Origin: Symsagittifera roscoffensis
Lineage: Eukaryota; Xenacoelomorpha; Acoela; Convolutidae
Length of the DNA: 64,000 bases
Reading direction: 5' to 3'
NCBI RefSeq assembly: GCF_963678635.1
Contig: NC_087066.1
Location: forward strand, 28,835,301-28,899,300
A program made the translations under genes and the position numbers. Below are positions 43,708 through 57,326 of the stretch, piece after piece. Numbering within the stretch: the first letter of the stretch is position 1; each line of letters opens with the position of its first letter. The notes under the pieces are model-generated. The model was not told the DNA's origin. It worked only from the letters and a program-made list of their open reading frames with translations, and did no database searches.

Positions 43708-44985
43708 GTTCCGACTTTCGTATCGAAAGTAACGGCATATTCGTGCTCGGGGTGGGTTTTTTTTCTTCAGACAAATTTCGACTTTTAAACTAGCCATTTT
43801 TGACGGAAATTTTTTTATATCATTCGAAAGCTATTGTTGTCCTGAGCTTAAATTTGAAAAGATATTTTACCTGTGATCATTTTTCGTAAAGTTATGGGGG
43901 TTGAAATATTGCCATTTTGGCCAATTTGGGACAATTATGGCTATTAACAGGAGAGCGAGATTTAATCCGTCTAAAAATCGTTCTAAACTGGTTCAAGGAA
44001 GCTTATATGCCATAATTTATTTGCTAATAGAAGCAAAATCTATCACTTTGTACTCAATATGACGTTTTGATCTCAACTTTTTTTTAAGTTTTTTCATTTC
44101 ATTTTATTACATTTAAATTTTTCATTTTATTACTGCTCCATAGACCTTAAAAGGCAGTCGGAACTTTCAGGGCTTCGCCCTGATACGAGCAGTCTGGTTG
44201 CAGATAAATAAGGATACTAAAAGGGTACTGAATAAAATGACTCCGTATTGTGAAATACTTCGCGCTTAGTCGTAAACATCATAGACAAATTTTGTAAAGT
44301 TTATATGATATAACATTCCAATTCGGCCTAATTGGCAGTTTTTAAACACTTACAGCTTCACCAAACTTGATATGGCTTATCAAATCTTCTTACAGTTGAA
44401 ATCAGTACGTCAATATCTTAATTGAGTTTAAACAACTTTGTAAAAACTTTCAATGGATAAGACAACAAAACTGCTCGTATCAGGGCAAAGTCTTAAATGT
44501 TCCGACTGCCTTTTAAGGTCTATGGAGCAGTAATAACATAAAAAAATTAATTATAATAAAATTTAAAAAAATGAAAAACAATTTGAGATTTTTTTTGAAA
44601 AAACATCGACCCACACGCCATATTAAGTACAACGCGATAGATTTTGCTACTCTTAACAAATCAATTATGGCATATAAGCTTCCTTGAATCAATTTGTAAC
44701 AATTTTTAAGACGAATTAAATCTCTGCTTACGCGTTAAAAACGCAATAAATATCGCGCGATAATTGTCCCAAATTGGGAAAAATGGCAATCTGTAAACCC
44801 CCATAACTTATCAAAAAATGATCACAAGTGAAGAATCTTTTCAAATTTAAGCTCAGGAGAACAATGGCTTTCGAATGATATAAAAAAATTGTCAAAATGG
44901 CTAGTTTAAAAGTTGAAATTTGTCTGAAGAAAAAAACTCAACCCGAGCACAAGTATTCCGTTAGATTCGTTACGAAAGTCGGAAC
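43708..44985. mobile_element. 1.28-kb foldback element, copy 2
   Basis: Duplicate of 25221-26497, with the same GTTCCGAC / GTCGGAAC tips. Confidence 0.85.
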
Positions 44986-45950
44986 AAAAACATATCCCAC
45001 AGACATCTAAGTCAGAATCAATGATGCAAAAAAATAGAAAAAAAAATTTAAATTTAGATTTCTCTTATAAAAAAATCTCAACTTTCGAAATTAAAGGAAA
45101 AAAACAGATGGCCTCAAAGCTCTTTGAATTTTTAGAACAATTTATGATTGACATTTTTTGATGATATTGACCTAATTGGATAAAACTGGTTCCTTAGGCA
45201 AAAATTTCATTCCGCTGGGAAATCTGAAAACTGAAATCCACTTCCAAAACTAAAAAGAGATCACGTTTTATGCGAAATTAAAAAGAGATTACGTTTTTAG
45301 CGTCAAAGGAAACGAACGGAATATAAAATGAAATCAAATAGCGAAAAATCAAAAATGAGCGGGAACGATTTTTAAGACTTTTTCCTAAAGAATGAAGCAA
45401 AACATTTAGCAAAATTTAATAAAGATTTAAAAAACATTGTTAAAAAACATACCCAAACAACGGTACTAAATTATCGTTCAGCTCATGGAGACCAAAGGCA
45501 ATTATTTGATGTTTGAAAAAAATCAAGACTCGGGTTTCCAAGAAAAATAATTATCACTTCAACCCTTTTCGAATTCATGAATTTGTTAACATTAACACTT
45601 TTTTGATCAAAAAAACCCAAACTCAGATTAATAGATAATTTTTTGATTTCCGCTGGACATTCTAACAATATATATTTTTTTGAAATTAGAAACCATTCTC
45701 GTTTAATTGCGCAACTTCAACTTTTGTTATTTAAAAGCAAAATTTGCCTTACGTTATGAATTTAGAATGAACTAAAAATAAATCAAACCCCAAAAAAAAC
45801 AATTTAGAGCTATTACAACTTTGAGTGAAAAAATCAACACAACCAAAAAAAACGATGTCAACAATTCAAAAAATAATTCAAACTATGTCAAAAATTTTAA
45901 GCTCGTTATTTCTAGAACAAATCAAAGTGGTCCAAAACTCAACTTCAACC

Positions 45951-46278
45951 TTAACTCCAAAATTCGAACACAACAGAGTAAATCAGAGAAGACAATGTAA
46001 CTGCATGATTGTTTTTGAATAAACAGATTGAGTTTTTGAACGCGAGTGGTCGCGTGGTGTTGCCATCATCATCTGTATCGTTTATATCGTTAGTACCATT
46101 TGTACCCGCAACCAATGGACTTATGGCCAAAGTTGTGGTTGTGGTGAGATTTGCCAATGTTGTGGCTGCGGTAAGATTTCCACCATTGAAAAGCCGAATG
46201 TCAGAGTTTGTTTGATTGCAAACAATTGTTTCGTTTGTAATTGGATCTACAATTGACGGAAAATTGGTTGAATTTGAC
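45951..46278 (-). CDS. Secreted-protein gene copy 2, exon 3
   Basis: Identical to 27463-27790, with TAA at 45951-45953. Confidence 0.62.
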
Positions 46279-47524
46279 CTGAAACAAGGCTTTTTATATT
46301 TGATCACTGTGAAAATTTTCATGAAAAATCAAATTCTGATAATAGGTATCTAGTTGAACTTCTAGAGTCAAAGTTGTTTGTCAATCGTTTTGGTTTGCAC
46401 AATTTAAAATTGCACGCAGAATTTGATTAGCTATAGATCCATTGGCTGAGAAGGTTACAAAGAATTGAGACATTGAGAGAAAGAAAAACTTTAAATTTTT
46501 CCTGATTGTGACCCAATTGATCTTTCGAGCTCTTCCGGAAGACTGAAAACAACCTTTTTGACAAAGTTTTGTGCACTGCATGCGATTTTTTTTAAATGCT
46601 TAAAATTTTGTTTGTGGGCCTTTTTAGCTTCAGGTTAACTCATTGAAAACGGAACGTATTACAAACCAGGCTCTTTTACCATACAAAAGGTCTTCTCTGG
46701 TTTTTTGTTTGGGAGATGGAGACAAAGTACTTAGCTTACCCATAAGGAGGTCCCTGGTTGTAGGTTATGATTGTATTTAGACATATGCAGTACCACTGTG
46801 TGATGTCCCCGGTGACTGAGCTGACCATTGCGAAGTCAGAGGAGCAGTTGGCTAAGAGATCATTGACAGTTTGCACTTCAGTGGAATTAGTCACGACAGA
46901 CGGAAGACTAGAGCTCACTGAAAACACAAGGACGAAATGCTAAATGTTTTGACAAATCGCATAAGCAGTAACGTTCAAACACCAATAGAAAATCATGTAT
47001 AAAAATAGAAGCACAAAAATTTGAAACAAAACTGGATCTGTCTCTTATGTCACTATGAATTCTTGGACTTTCGGCAAAAATCTTTGCAGAACTTTGGCCG
47101 CTGAAATTAAGTGTTTATATATAAAACTTTCTCGAAAACACATCATTTGCTTGAAATTCATACAATGAGAACATGTTAAAACTCATCAAAATCTATCCTA
47201 GTTAGTACTTTTTGGCTATTATTTCTTTTTCTATCTTTGGAATTTCAATATTTTTTCATGGCTGTTTTCCCACATAAGGGCTACGTCAAAAAATTTTGTG
47301 ATAGATTCCACTCTTCAAAGACGTATATCTGTACCGTTTGTATTGTTGAACAACTCGGCGGTGACGCAATTGTCCATATCTGTCGTGGTTTTGTTTTGTT
47401 CACTCAGCAGCTTGGTCAAACAGGTCTGCAGAGATTCACGGATCAGATCAATCAGCCCTTCATTACGTGTAATAGTTGTCAAAAACACGCCAACCAAGCT
47501 CAGCAGAATTAATAATTTTTCCAT
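45951..47524 (-). CDS. Secreted Thr/Asn-rich glycoprotein, copy 2
   Basis: Full duplicate of the gene at 27463-29039, with exons 47335-47524, 46740-46917 and 45951-46278, all splice sites intact. The 231-residue product is the same as copy 1: signal peptide, about a dozen sequons, Thr-rich tract and hydrophobic C-terminus. Two apparently intact genes thus lie head to tail about 18.5 kb apart, and each has an extra promoter and broken exon 1 upstream in unit B. Confidence 0.62.
46740..46917 (-). CDS. Secreted-protein gene copy 2, exon 2
   Basis: Identical to 28253-28430, with the same acceptor TGTTTTCAG and donor GG|GTAAGC. Confidence 0.7.
47335..47524 (-). CDS. Secreted-protein gene copy 2, exon 1
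   Basis: Identical to 28850-29039: ATG at 47522-47524, donor G|GTACAG at the left edge, codon 42 GAA intact. Confidence 0.65.
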
Positions 47525-47586
47525 TTTGGTCAGGTTTTACTACTTTTTACATGGTTTTATGAAGTCAGTTAAAAATGACTGCAGCG

Positions 47587-47593
47587 AAATATA
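47587..47593 (-). promoter_or_regulatory. TATA-like box, unit A2
   Basis: TATATTT upstream of exon 1 of the second gene copy, placed as in A1. Confidence 0.4.
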
Positions 47594-50500
47594 CCCCGTT
47601 GCCGTGCATTATTACAGATGCACCGAACTGCTTTTCAAGAGAGATGCCCACAATCTTCTGTAGACCTAAAAGGTAATTTTGCACAGAAAGTTTTCATCTC
47701 TGGGCAAGAATCCAAATTAATGAACGCAAAATTATTTGTAACTTCATTAGCAGTGCTGATTTAATTAATTGCATTGGACTTGAAATTTAAAAAAGTTCCC
47801 AACTCGGGTTGACTTTAGGTGAAACATTATGAAGATAAAATTTGCTTAGCATTTTAGAAGAAGTAATATGCTGAAAATTGTTTTACGAAATTTACGCCCA
47901 AAATTTTACCCCAAAAACGAAAAAATTTTGGTTTTTTAGTCAAACAAAACCTACGCCGAAATTAGCCCATCAATCACTATCATTAGAGCCTCTACATAGC
48001 TCAACAATTTTTAGGAAGGATGAACTCTCCAACTTTTTCAAATGTGCGTGTTTTTCACATCTGTTTTATACCAGATAAGCAGCAGCTTATTGTGCATCTC
48101 AAAATTTGTTCACATCTCGACACTCCTTATTGTCTCGTTTAGTGTCAAAAACTTCTCGATTAAAAATGTAACTGTTTTTATCTACATCAAAAGCCAACAA
48201 AAACAGAGTTTGATACAAATCTAATATTGCACTTTCGCGACTGTGCAAGCTGCCCGAGTCGAGGCAGTCATTTGTGGAAAAACCTGAAATTAAGTCTTTA
48301 TATACGGGTAGCAGCATCCTCGACCCTAACAGGCCCCTATCTAGCACTAATAGGGTCCTGCAAGAAATTGGCCCACAAAGAGGCAACAAATTTCCGAAAT
48401 CGCAGAGAATTCGGCTCAATAGGAGATATCAACATCCCAGAGATCTCGAAAAATCCACCTGTTGCCCATGTTTTACCATAAGGTATGAAAATCTTTTGCG
48501 TTTCTCAGCAACACAGTGAAAGGATCCTACAAACTTTAAGGCCAATCATCTCTATGGCTCTATTAGGAAACTTACGCAACCTTAGAAGACCTGAAGATGA
48601 GAGCTTCCAGATATACAGCGCTAACAAATTCCCTTAATAAATAGTCCCCCGTGCCGAACTTCCGGAAGTCGTTTCTCACGCCCAACACTTAACGCGGGGA
48701 TCTAAAACTATGGCATATGTTAGGTAATGACAAGATACATCATGTATTAAATTTTGAACCAAATCTGACGGTGGGACGGGAAGTTATAACCACTTGGGAA
48801 AAACACCCTTTAGACCGGAAGTGGACAATTTACGCAAAAAAGTGAGCGAGGCGATATTGATTTTATGGCGGCATTAGAAACTGGCACCTAGCTCTGAAAA
48901 GGGATTTCATGTAAGTAGACTCCCTCCGGCGACTCCTTCCGGCGTCAATAACTTTTTCCCGGGAAAAAAGATAACGGACCTTAGAAATGGGATACCTTGG
49001 GAAGTATTAATGGGATATGGATGAAACTTGGTAGTAGTACCACTATAAGACTCGGAACCAAAAAATAGAATTTTTGACCCGGGTGACCCCATCGTGACCT
49101 ATATTTGATTTTCGGGCGTCTCGGACCGGAAATGCCTAGAATAAACTCCGAGGTTAACAGCGGAAAGTGGTGTATTAATCAGCCCCAAATTTTTGGGAAT
49201 GAGAATTGGTCAACTTGCTAAAAATTGGGTGGGAATTTGTCTTTTGGGAAATGGAGCATAAGCTGAAGGGGATATAGATTTTACATTGTAACTTTGAAGT
49301 AATGAATTATTCAGAGTGGACTTGGCAAACATTCAGATATATTTCGCGCTATTAACGTATAAGCGGAGATTTAATCCGTCTTAGAAATCGTTCTAATTGG
49401 TTGAAGAAAGCTTACTTGCCATAATTTACTTGTTATTAGGAGCAAAATTTATCAGTTTGTACTTAATATGGCGTGTGGGGGATGAGTTTTACAAAAAATC
49501 CCAAACTTTTAAAAAAAAAAGTATTTCTTTTCATTTTTTCTACATTTAATTTTTTCATGTTATTTCTGCTCCATACACCTCAAAAGTCAGTCGGAACAGT
49601 CATGGCTTTGCCCTGATACGAGCGGTCCTGTTCTACTTTTGGTTCTTTTTTCAGTTCAAATCACAAATCATTTGCCTGAAGGAAGGCGAATTACGCAAGC
49701 AAAATACGAAAACGGACGCACTTTAAGTGATACATTAATCAACTAACTGAAATTGATTCACGGACATTTTAACAACTTTCTGTTGTTTTTTTCGAAGCTA
49801 AGAACGGTCTCTTTCTAGTTGACTGTGAGTTGGATTTTGACTTTCTAGTTAAGACTAGCTGTAGTCATTTGTGGTTCCGCAACTAATCGGGAAAAATTAA
49901 TTACATCCTAATTCAGTTTCCGATTCAAGTTCACTCGTCAATGAGGGGAAAAAGTAATAGTTCAACTATTTTACACTATTATTAAACTGTGATTATTTGT
50001 AAAATCATTTCATTATTAGTGTCATTACAGAAGGCTGATCGAATAATAAAGTCAAGAGAAGCAAGCATGAAAACAGAAGTAAAAATGCATGAAATATCAG
50101 AAGCAAAAATACTGCGGGAGTGATCTAACTAATTGAATTTTACGCACTGTGACGGAAGTCAAATGTAAAAATGTAACACAATGCGTTATGCAAAAAACTG
50201 AAGCATGATACACCTACCAGTCATAGGCGTAAAGAACGGTTTGGGTAAACTACTTGGTAAAAAATGAAAGTGCAAAAATTATGTAGTTATCAATTTCAGT
50301 GCTTCAGGAAGGTTTGGTAACATTGGTTACAAGATGTTTCCAATAACAGTGACAGGAATAAAATAAACCACAAAATAAAACCACATCAATTAGCCATTGT
50401 TGCAATAAACTTAATAAATGTTCGTGCTAGAGTGTACCAGTTTTTATCGGGCTTATGAATTTAGGCGACAACCAAATAGAATATCAAAAAATAACGGAAT

Positions 50501-51234
50501 TTCAGGGATAACTTGCCTATAAATTGCGTGAAATTCGTTTACAGACTTCAATTAATTTTTAGCTGAGTGATAATTGGTTGTCCAAAAATAAATCAGGTTA
50601 TTAATATCACAGTTATATCAATACTGCATTTCAAAAAGGTAATTTTTTTTTCGCATGAAAGTTTTATAATCAACTTATGATAACAATTTTGAACAATTCT
50701 GTGATCATATACTCTTTTTTTCGTGTAAATTCATTCTTAACAAAAATTTTTGATGACCTAGTTCTTATAGCATAAATTCAATAAGAATTATCGTCTAAAT
50801 TCCATTTCGTTAGGTCGCCTAATTTTCTTGTCTTATTTCCTAGGCGCCACTCAGCTCTAATGTTAATTTACTGTATTTATTTTTAGTAGAGGAGACCTTT
50901 AAACAGATACCATAGGGGAGGGGGGAGTGTACAGTAGATCCCAACACTTTCTTTAAAAAAAATTGTCCGTAGAGAGCCATGTTTACAGCCTGGGCACACT
51001 ATAAAAAAACTAAAAATTGCACGAAAATCCAATCACTTATGTTTAGCCACTAACTAGTTTAATATTCACATAGATCACTTGAACACAAGGTAAACACAAT
51101 CGAGAAACACCTATTCCTGGATTTAAAGACAATTTCAAGTACATGCTTCGTTCCAATAAATACAACTAAGAGCACTCTGAACTAAAGCTGATCCTGAAAA
51201 ATGACAGATTTTAGCTTAATTGGAAAAACTACTC

Positions 51235-51745
51235 GAATGGCTGATGGATGGCTGGTTAGTTGGATGGCTGAACCGATGCATGGTTGATGTATCGATTGAT
51301 GGCTGGATTGATTGCTATTGGATGGAACGATGGAGGGAGGTGTGGCTGGATGGCTGCATGAAAGGTTGAACGATGTATGGATGGATGGCTGGATGGATAA
51401 AAAGATCCATCGATGGCTAGATTGTGGGATGGCGTATCAATGGCTAGTTGGAACGATGGATGGCTGGACGGAAAAATGCATAATTGACTGAACTGATGGT
51501 TGAATTGATGGGTACATGATGGGTAAATGGATGGACCGATGGACTGCTGGAGGAGCGGACAGATGCCTGGTTGGATCAATGGATTACTGAATAGATGAAA
51601 TTATGGCTCGATGAACAGATAGCTGGTTACATGAATGAAGGATGGTACTTCGATGGATAGTGACTTGATGTATTGCTGGTAACATTGATATATAATAATG
51701 CCTTGATTTATAGAAGATTGGATTGATGTACAATGGATGAAAGGA
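51235..51745. repeat. GATG minisatellite, unit A2
   Basis: Duplicate of 32751-33260. Confidence 0.85.
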
Positions 51746-52153
51746 AAACACAAGGACACTGAACACACAAGGACGAAATGCTAAATGTTTCGACAGATCG
51801 CATCAGCAGTAACGTATAAAAATAGCAGCACGACATTTGAAATTGAAATAAAACTGGATCTGTTTCTTATGTCACTTTGAATTCTTGGACTTTCGGCAAA
51901 AATCTTGGCAAAATTTTGCCCGCTGAAATTAAGTTTATCGATATAAAATTTTCTCGAAAACCCATCATTTGGTTGAAATTCATTCAATGCGAATATGTTA
52001 AAACTCATCAAAATCTATCCTAATCAGTACTTTTTGGCTATAACTTTTTTTATCATTTGGAATTTCAATACTTTTTCATGGCTGTTTTCCCACGTAAGGG
52101 CTACGTCAAAAAAAACTGTGATAGTTCCACTACTCAAAGACGTATATCTATAC

Positions 52154-52343
52154 CGTTTGTATTGTTGAACAACTCGGCGGTGACGCAATTGTCCATATCT
52201 GTCGTGGTTTTGTTTTGTTAACTCAGCAGCTTGGTCAAACAGGTCTGCAGAGATTCACGGATCAGGTCAATAAGCCCTTCATTACGTGTAATAGTTGTCA
52301 AAAACACGCCAACCAAGCTCAGCAGAATTAATAATTTTTCCAT
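52154..52343 (-). pseudogene. Broken signal-peptide exon 1 in unit B2
   Basis: Duplicate of 33670-33859 with the same TAA at codon 42 (plus-strand A at 52220) and G|GTATAG donor. The shared stop shows it arose before the 18.5-kb duplication. Confidence 0.72.
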
Positions 52344-52405
52344 TTTGGTCAGGTTTTACTACTTTTTACATGGTTTTATGAAGTCAGTTAAAAATGACTG
52401 CAGCG

Positions 52406-52412
52406 AAATATA
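52406..52412 (-). promoter_or_regulatory. TATA-like box, unit B2
   Basis: TATATTT motif kept upstream of the broken exon 1 in B2. Confidence 0.35.
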
Positions 52413-55400
52413 CCCCGTTGCCGTGCATTATTACAGATGCACCGAACTGCTTTTCAAGAGAGATGCCCACAATTTTCTGTAGACCTAAACGGTAAATTTG
52501 CACAGAAAAATTTCATCTCTGGGCAAGAATCCAAATGAACGAACGCAAAATTATTTGTAACTTCATTAGCAGTGCCGATTTAATTAATTGCATTGGACTT
52601 GAAATTTAAAAAAGTTCCCAACTTGGGTTGACTTTAGGTGAAACATTATGAAGATAAAATTTGCTTAGCATTTTAGAAGTAATATGCTGAAAAATGTTTT
52701 ACGAAATTTACGCCCAAAATTTTACCCCAAAAACGAAACAATTTTCGATTTTTACTCAAACAAAACCTACGCTGAAATTAACCCATCAATCACTAATGTA
52801 ACTGTTTTTATTGACATCAAAAGCCAACAAAAATAGAGTTTGATACAAATCTAATATTGCACTTTCGCGACTGTGCAAGCTGCCCGAGTCGAGGTCGTCA
52901 TTTGTGGAAAAACCTGAGATTAAGTCTTTATATACGGGTAGCAGCATCCTCGACCCTAACAGGCCCCTATCTAGCACTAATAGGGTCCTGCAAGAAGTTG
53001 GCCCACAAAGAGGCACCAATTTTCCGAGATCGCAGAGAATTCGGCTCAATAGGAGATGTCAACATCCCAGAGATCTCGAAAAATCCACCTTTTGCCCATG
53101 TATTACCATAACGTATGAAAACCTTTTACGTTTCTCAGCAACACAATGAAAGGATCCTACAAACTTTAAGGCCAATAATCTCTATGGCTATATTAGGAAA
53201 CATACGCAACCTTCGAAGACCTGAAGATGAGAGCTTCCAGATATACAGCGCTAACAAATGCCCTAAGTAAATAGTCCCCCGTGCCGAACTTCCGGGAGTC
53301 GTTTCTCACGCCCACCACTTAACCACGGGATCTAAAACTATGGTATATGTTAGGTAATGACAAGATACATCATGTATTAAACTTTGAACCAAATCTGACG
53401 GTGGGACGTGAAGTTATTACCACTTGGGAAAAACACCCTTTAGACCGGAAGTGGACAATTTACGCAAAAATTGAGCGAGGCGATATTGATTTTATGGCGG
53501 CATTAGACACTGGCACCTAGCTCTGGAAAAGGGATTTCATGTAAGTAAACTCCCTCCGGCGACTCCTTCCGGCGTTAATAGCTTTTTCCCGTTAAAAAAT
53601 GATAACGGACCTTAGAAATGGGATACCTTGGGAAGTATTAATGGGATATGGATGAAACTTCGTAGGTAGTACCACTTTAAGACTCGGAACCAAAAAAAGA
53701 ATTTTTGACCCGGGTGACCCCATCGTGACCTATAATTGATTTTTGGGCGTCTAGGACCGGAAATGCCTAGAATAAAGTCCGAGGTTAACAGCGGAAAAGT
53801 GGTGTATTCCTCAGCCCCAAATTTTTGGGAATGAGAATTGGTCACCTTGCTAAAAATTGGTGGGAATTTATCTTTTGGGAAAGGAAGCAGAAGCTGAAGG
53901 GGATATAGATTTTACATTGTAACTTTGAAGTGATGAATTATTAGGAGTGGACTTGGCAAACATTGAGATATATTGCGCGCTATTAACGTATAAGCGGAGA
54001 TTTAATCCGTCTTATAAATCGTTCCATTTGGTTGAAGAAAGCTTGCTTGCCATAATTTAATTGTTAATAGGAGCAAAATCTATCAGTTTGTACTTAATAT
54101 GGCGAGTGGTGGATGAGTTTTACAAAAAAATCCCAGCCTTAAAAAATATATATTTCTTTTCATTTTTTCTACATTTAATTTTTTCATGTTATTACTGCTC
54201 CATACACCTCGAAAGGCAGTCGGAACAGTCAGGTCTTTGCCCTGATACGAGCGGTCTTGTTCTACTTTTGGTTCTTTTTTCAGTTCAAATCACAAATGAT
54301 TTGCCTGAAGGAAGGCGAATTACGCAAGCAAAATACGAAAACGGACGCACTTTAAGTGATACATTAATCAACTAACTGAAATTGATTCACGGACATTTTA
54401 ACAACTTTCTGTTGTTTTTTTCGAAGCTAAGAACGGTCTCTTTCTAGTTGACTGTGAGTTGGATTTTGACTTTCTAGTTAAGACTAGCTGTAGTCATTTG
54501 TGGTTCCGCAACTAATCGGGAAAACCTAATTACATCCTAATTCAGTTTCCGATTCAATTTCACTCGTCAATGAGGGAAAAAGTAATAGTTCAACTATTTT
54601 ACACTATTATTAAACTGTGATTATTTGTAAAATCATTTCATTATAAGTGTCATTACAGAAGGCTGATCGAATGATAAAGTCAAGAGAAGCAAGCATGAAA
54701 ACAGAAGTAAAAATGCACGAAATATCAGAAGCAAAAATACTGCGGGCATGTGATCTAACTAATTGAATATTTCGCACCGTGACGGAAGTCAAATGCGAAA
54801 ATGTTACACAATGTGTTATGCAAAAAACTGAAGCACGATAAACCTACCAGTCATAGGCGTAAAGAAGGGTTTGGGTAAACTACTTTGTAAAAAATGAAAG
54901 TGCAAAAAATACGTAGTTCTCAATTTCAGTGCTTCAGGAAGCTTTGGTAACATTGGTTACAAGATGTTTCCAATAACAGTGACAGGAATAAAATAAACCA
55001 CAAAATAAACCACATCAATTAGCCATTGTTGCAATAAACTTATTAAATGTTCGTGTTAGAGTGTACCAGTTTTTATCGGGCTTATGAATTTAGGCGACAA
55101 GCAAATAGAATATCAAAAAATAACGGAATTTCAGCAATAAATTGCCAGCAAATTGCGTGAAATTCGTTTACAGACTTCAATTAAATTTTAGCTGAGTGAA
55201 AATTGGTTGCCCAACAATAAATCAGGTTATTAATATCAGTTATATAATTACTGCATTTCAAAAAGGTAATTTACTGTTTCGCATGAATGTTTTATAATCA
55301 ACTTATGATAACAATTTTGAACAATTCTGTGATCATATACTTTTTTTTGTGTAAATTCATTCTTAACAAAAATTTTTGATGACCCAGTTCTCATAGCCTA

Positions 55401-55859
55401 AATTCAATAAGAATTATCGTCTAACTTCCGTTTCGTTAGGTCGCCTTAAGTTCTTGTCTTATTTCCTACGCGCCACTAAGCTCTAGTGTTAATTTACTGT
55501 ATTTATTTATAGTAGAGGAGACCTTTAAACAGATACCATAGGGGAGGGGGGAGTTTAAAGTAGATCCCAACACTTTCTTCAAAAAAAATTGTCCGTAGAG
55601 AGCCATGTTTACAGCCTGGGCACACTAAAAAAATTAAAAATTCCACGAAAATCCAATCACTTATATCCAGCCGCTAACTAGTTTTATATTCACATAGATC
55701 ACTTGAACACAAGGTAAACACAATCAAGAAGCTCCTATTCCTGGATTTGAAGGCAATTTCAAGTACATGCTTCGTTCCAATAAATACAACTAAGAGCACT
55801 CTGCAGCTAAAGCTGATCCTGAAAAATGACAGAACTTAGCTTAATTGGAAAAACTTCTG

Positions 55860-57326
55860 GAATGGCTGATGGATGGCTGAACCGATGAATGGTTGATGTA
55901 TCGATTGATGGCTGGTTGATTGCTATTGGATGGAACGATGGAGGGAGGTGTGGCTGGATGGCTGCATGAAAGGTTGAACGATGTATGGATGGATGGCTGG
56001 ATGGATAAATAGATCCATCGATGGCTAGATTGTGGGATGGCGTATCAATGGCTAGATGGAACGATGGATGGCTGGACGGAAAGATGTATAATTGACTGAA
56101 CTGATGGTTAGACTGAATTGATGGGTACATGATGGGTAAATGGATGGACCGATGGACTGCTGGAGGAGCGAATAGATGCCTAGTTGGATCAATGGATTAC
56201 TGACTAGATGATTGTATGGCTCGATCGACAGATAGCTGGTTACATGAATGAAGGATGGGTACTTCGATGGATAGTGACCTGATGTATTGCTGGTAACATT
56301 GATATATAATAAAGCCTTGATTTATAGATGATTGGATTGATGTACGATGTATGGAAGGATGAATGGCTGCATGGCCAGATGGAAAGACGGGTGGCTGGGG
56401 GATATATGGATGGATTGCTGGTTGGATGAATGAATGGATGAAAGGATGATTTCTGGCTAGATAGATGAATTGCTTGACAGATGAGTGATTAGATGGCTGG
56501 ATAAAAGAATGGAAGGTTAGATGGATGGCTAGATGAATTACTGGTGGGATCATGGACAGATTAATTGACGGTTGGAGAAACTGATATGAAGGGATATTGA
56601 TTTGATTGATGGTTCGATGACCGGATGGAGGGATCGATGGTTGGATAAACAGCTGAATGGACGAATAGTTTGATTGATGGATGGCTTGATGGGTAGATGG
56701 CTGGATGAATGGGTGTCTGAGTACCTGAATGGATGGATGGCTAGATAGATAATGGAAGGATGGAAGATGTGCGGCTAAATGGATACATAGCTAGATGACT
56801 TTATGGATGGACGATGGATGACGTAATGTATGAGCGTTAGAGTGGTTAACTCTCTGAATGGCTGGCTAGAAGGATAGCTTGCTGGAGGGACGGATAGATC
56901 GCTAGATAGAAAGGCTGATCGGATTGCAGGACAACGGATAGCTTGGCGGATAGCTTGATGGATTGGTGGCTTGATAGATGATTGGCTTGAGAGATGGATG
57001 GCTTGATAGATACATAGCTGGCTCGACGGATGGCTGGATAATTGATTGGAAAAAATTGATTGAGAGATTGATGGTTGAGTGGCTCCATAGATTGCTGTTT
57101 GATAGATGAACAGACGATGGAAGGCTAGATAGATGGAAGAATGAAAGAACGGATGAATGATGGTTGGATAGATGGCTGAACGATTTGATGGATGGATTGC
57201 TGGTTGGATGGATAAACAGATTGATGAATAAAAGGTTATAGTTGGAAAAACGGAAAATTGGTTAGCGGGATGGATGGCTTGATATATTTTACGTTGGATA
57301 GATGAATGGATGGCTAGATAGACGGA
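55860..57326. repeat. GATG minisatellite, unit B2 and unique continuation
   Basis: Degenerate TGGATGGCTGGATGAATGG array of about 1.47 kb. The part to 56818 is duplicated at 37373-38329. The part from 56819 to 57326 is single-copy in the window and probably represents the original array at the edge of the duplication. Confidence 0.85.

Larger units (their letters stand above)
46916..51756. repeat. Nested tandem unit A2
   Basis: Copy of unit A in duplication 2. Same layout as 28429-33272: exon 2 border, intron 1, exon 1, promoter, GC-richer block, foldback arm, GATG minisatellite (51235-51745). Confidence 0.88.
38365..56818. repeat. 18.5-kb direct tandem duplication, copy 2
   Basis: Second copy, in the same orientation as 19881-38329. 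Homology starts at AAAAAATATGTACC and ends at GGACGATGGA, after which the minisatellite continues in unique sequence. The coding exons of the secreted-protein gene are identical to copy 1, while some intronic frames differ by amino-acid changes or a stop. Confidence 0.93.
51757..56818. repeat. Nested tandem unit B2
   Basis: Copy of unit B in duplication 2, same layout as 33273-38329. Foldback-arm homology at 53969-54255. It carries the broken exon 1 and a GATG minisatellite from 55860. Confidence 0.88.

Noticed and set aside
46381-46581. Minus-strand frame in intron 2 of the secreted-protein gene copy 2 (SQFFVTFSANGSIANQ...)
   Set aside because: The only good acceptor would put it out of phase with exon 2, and the frame is shifted in copy 1.
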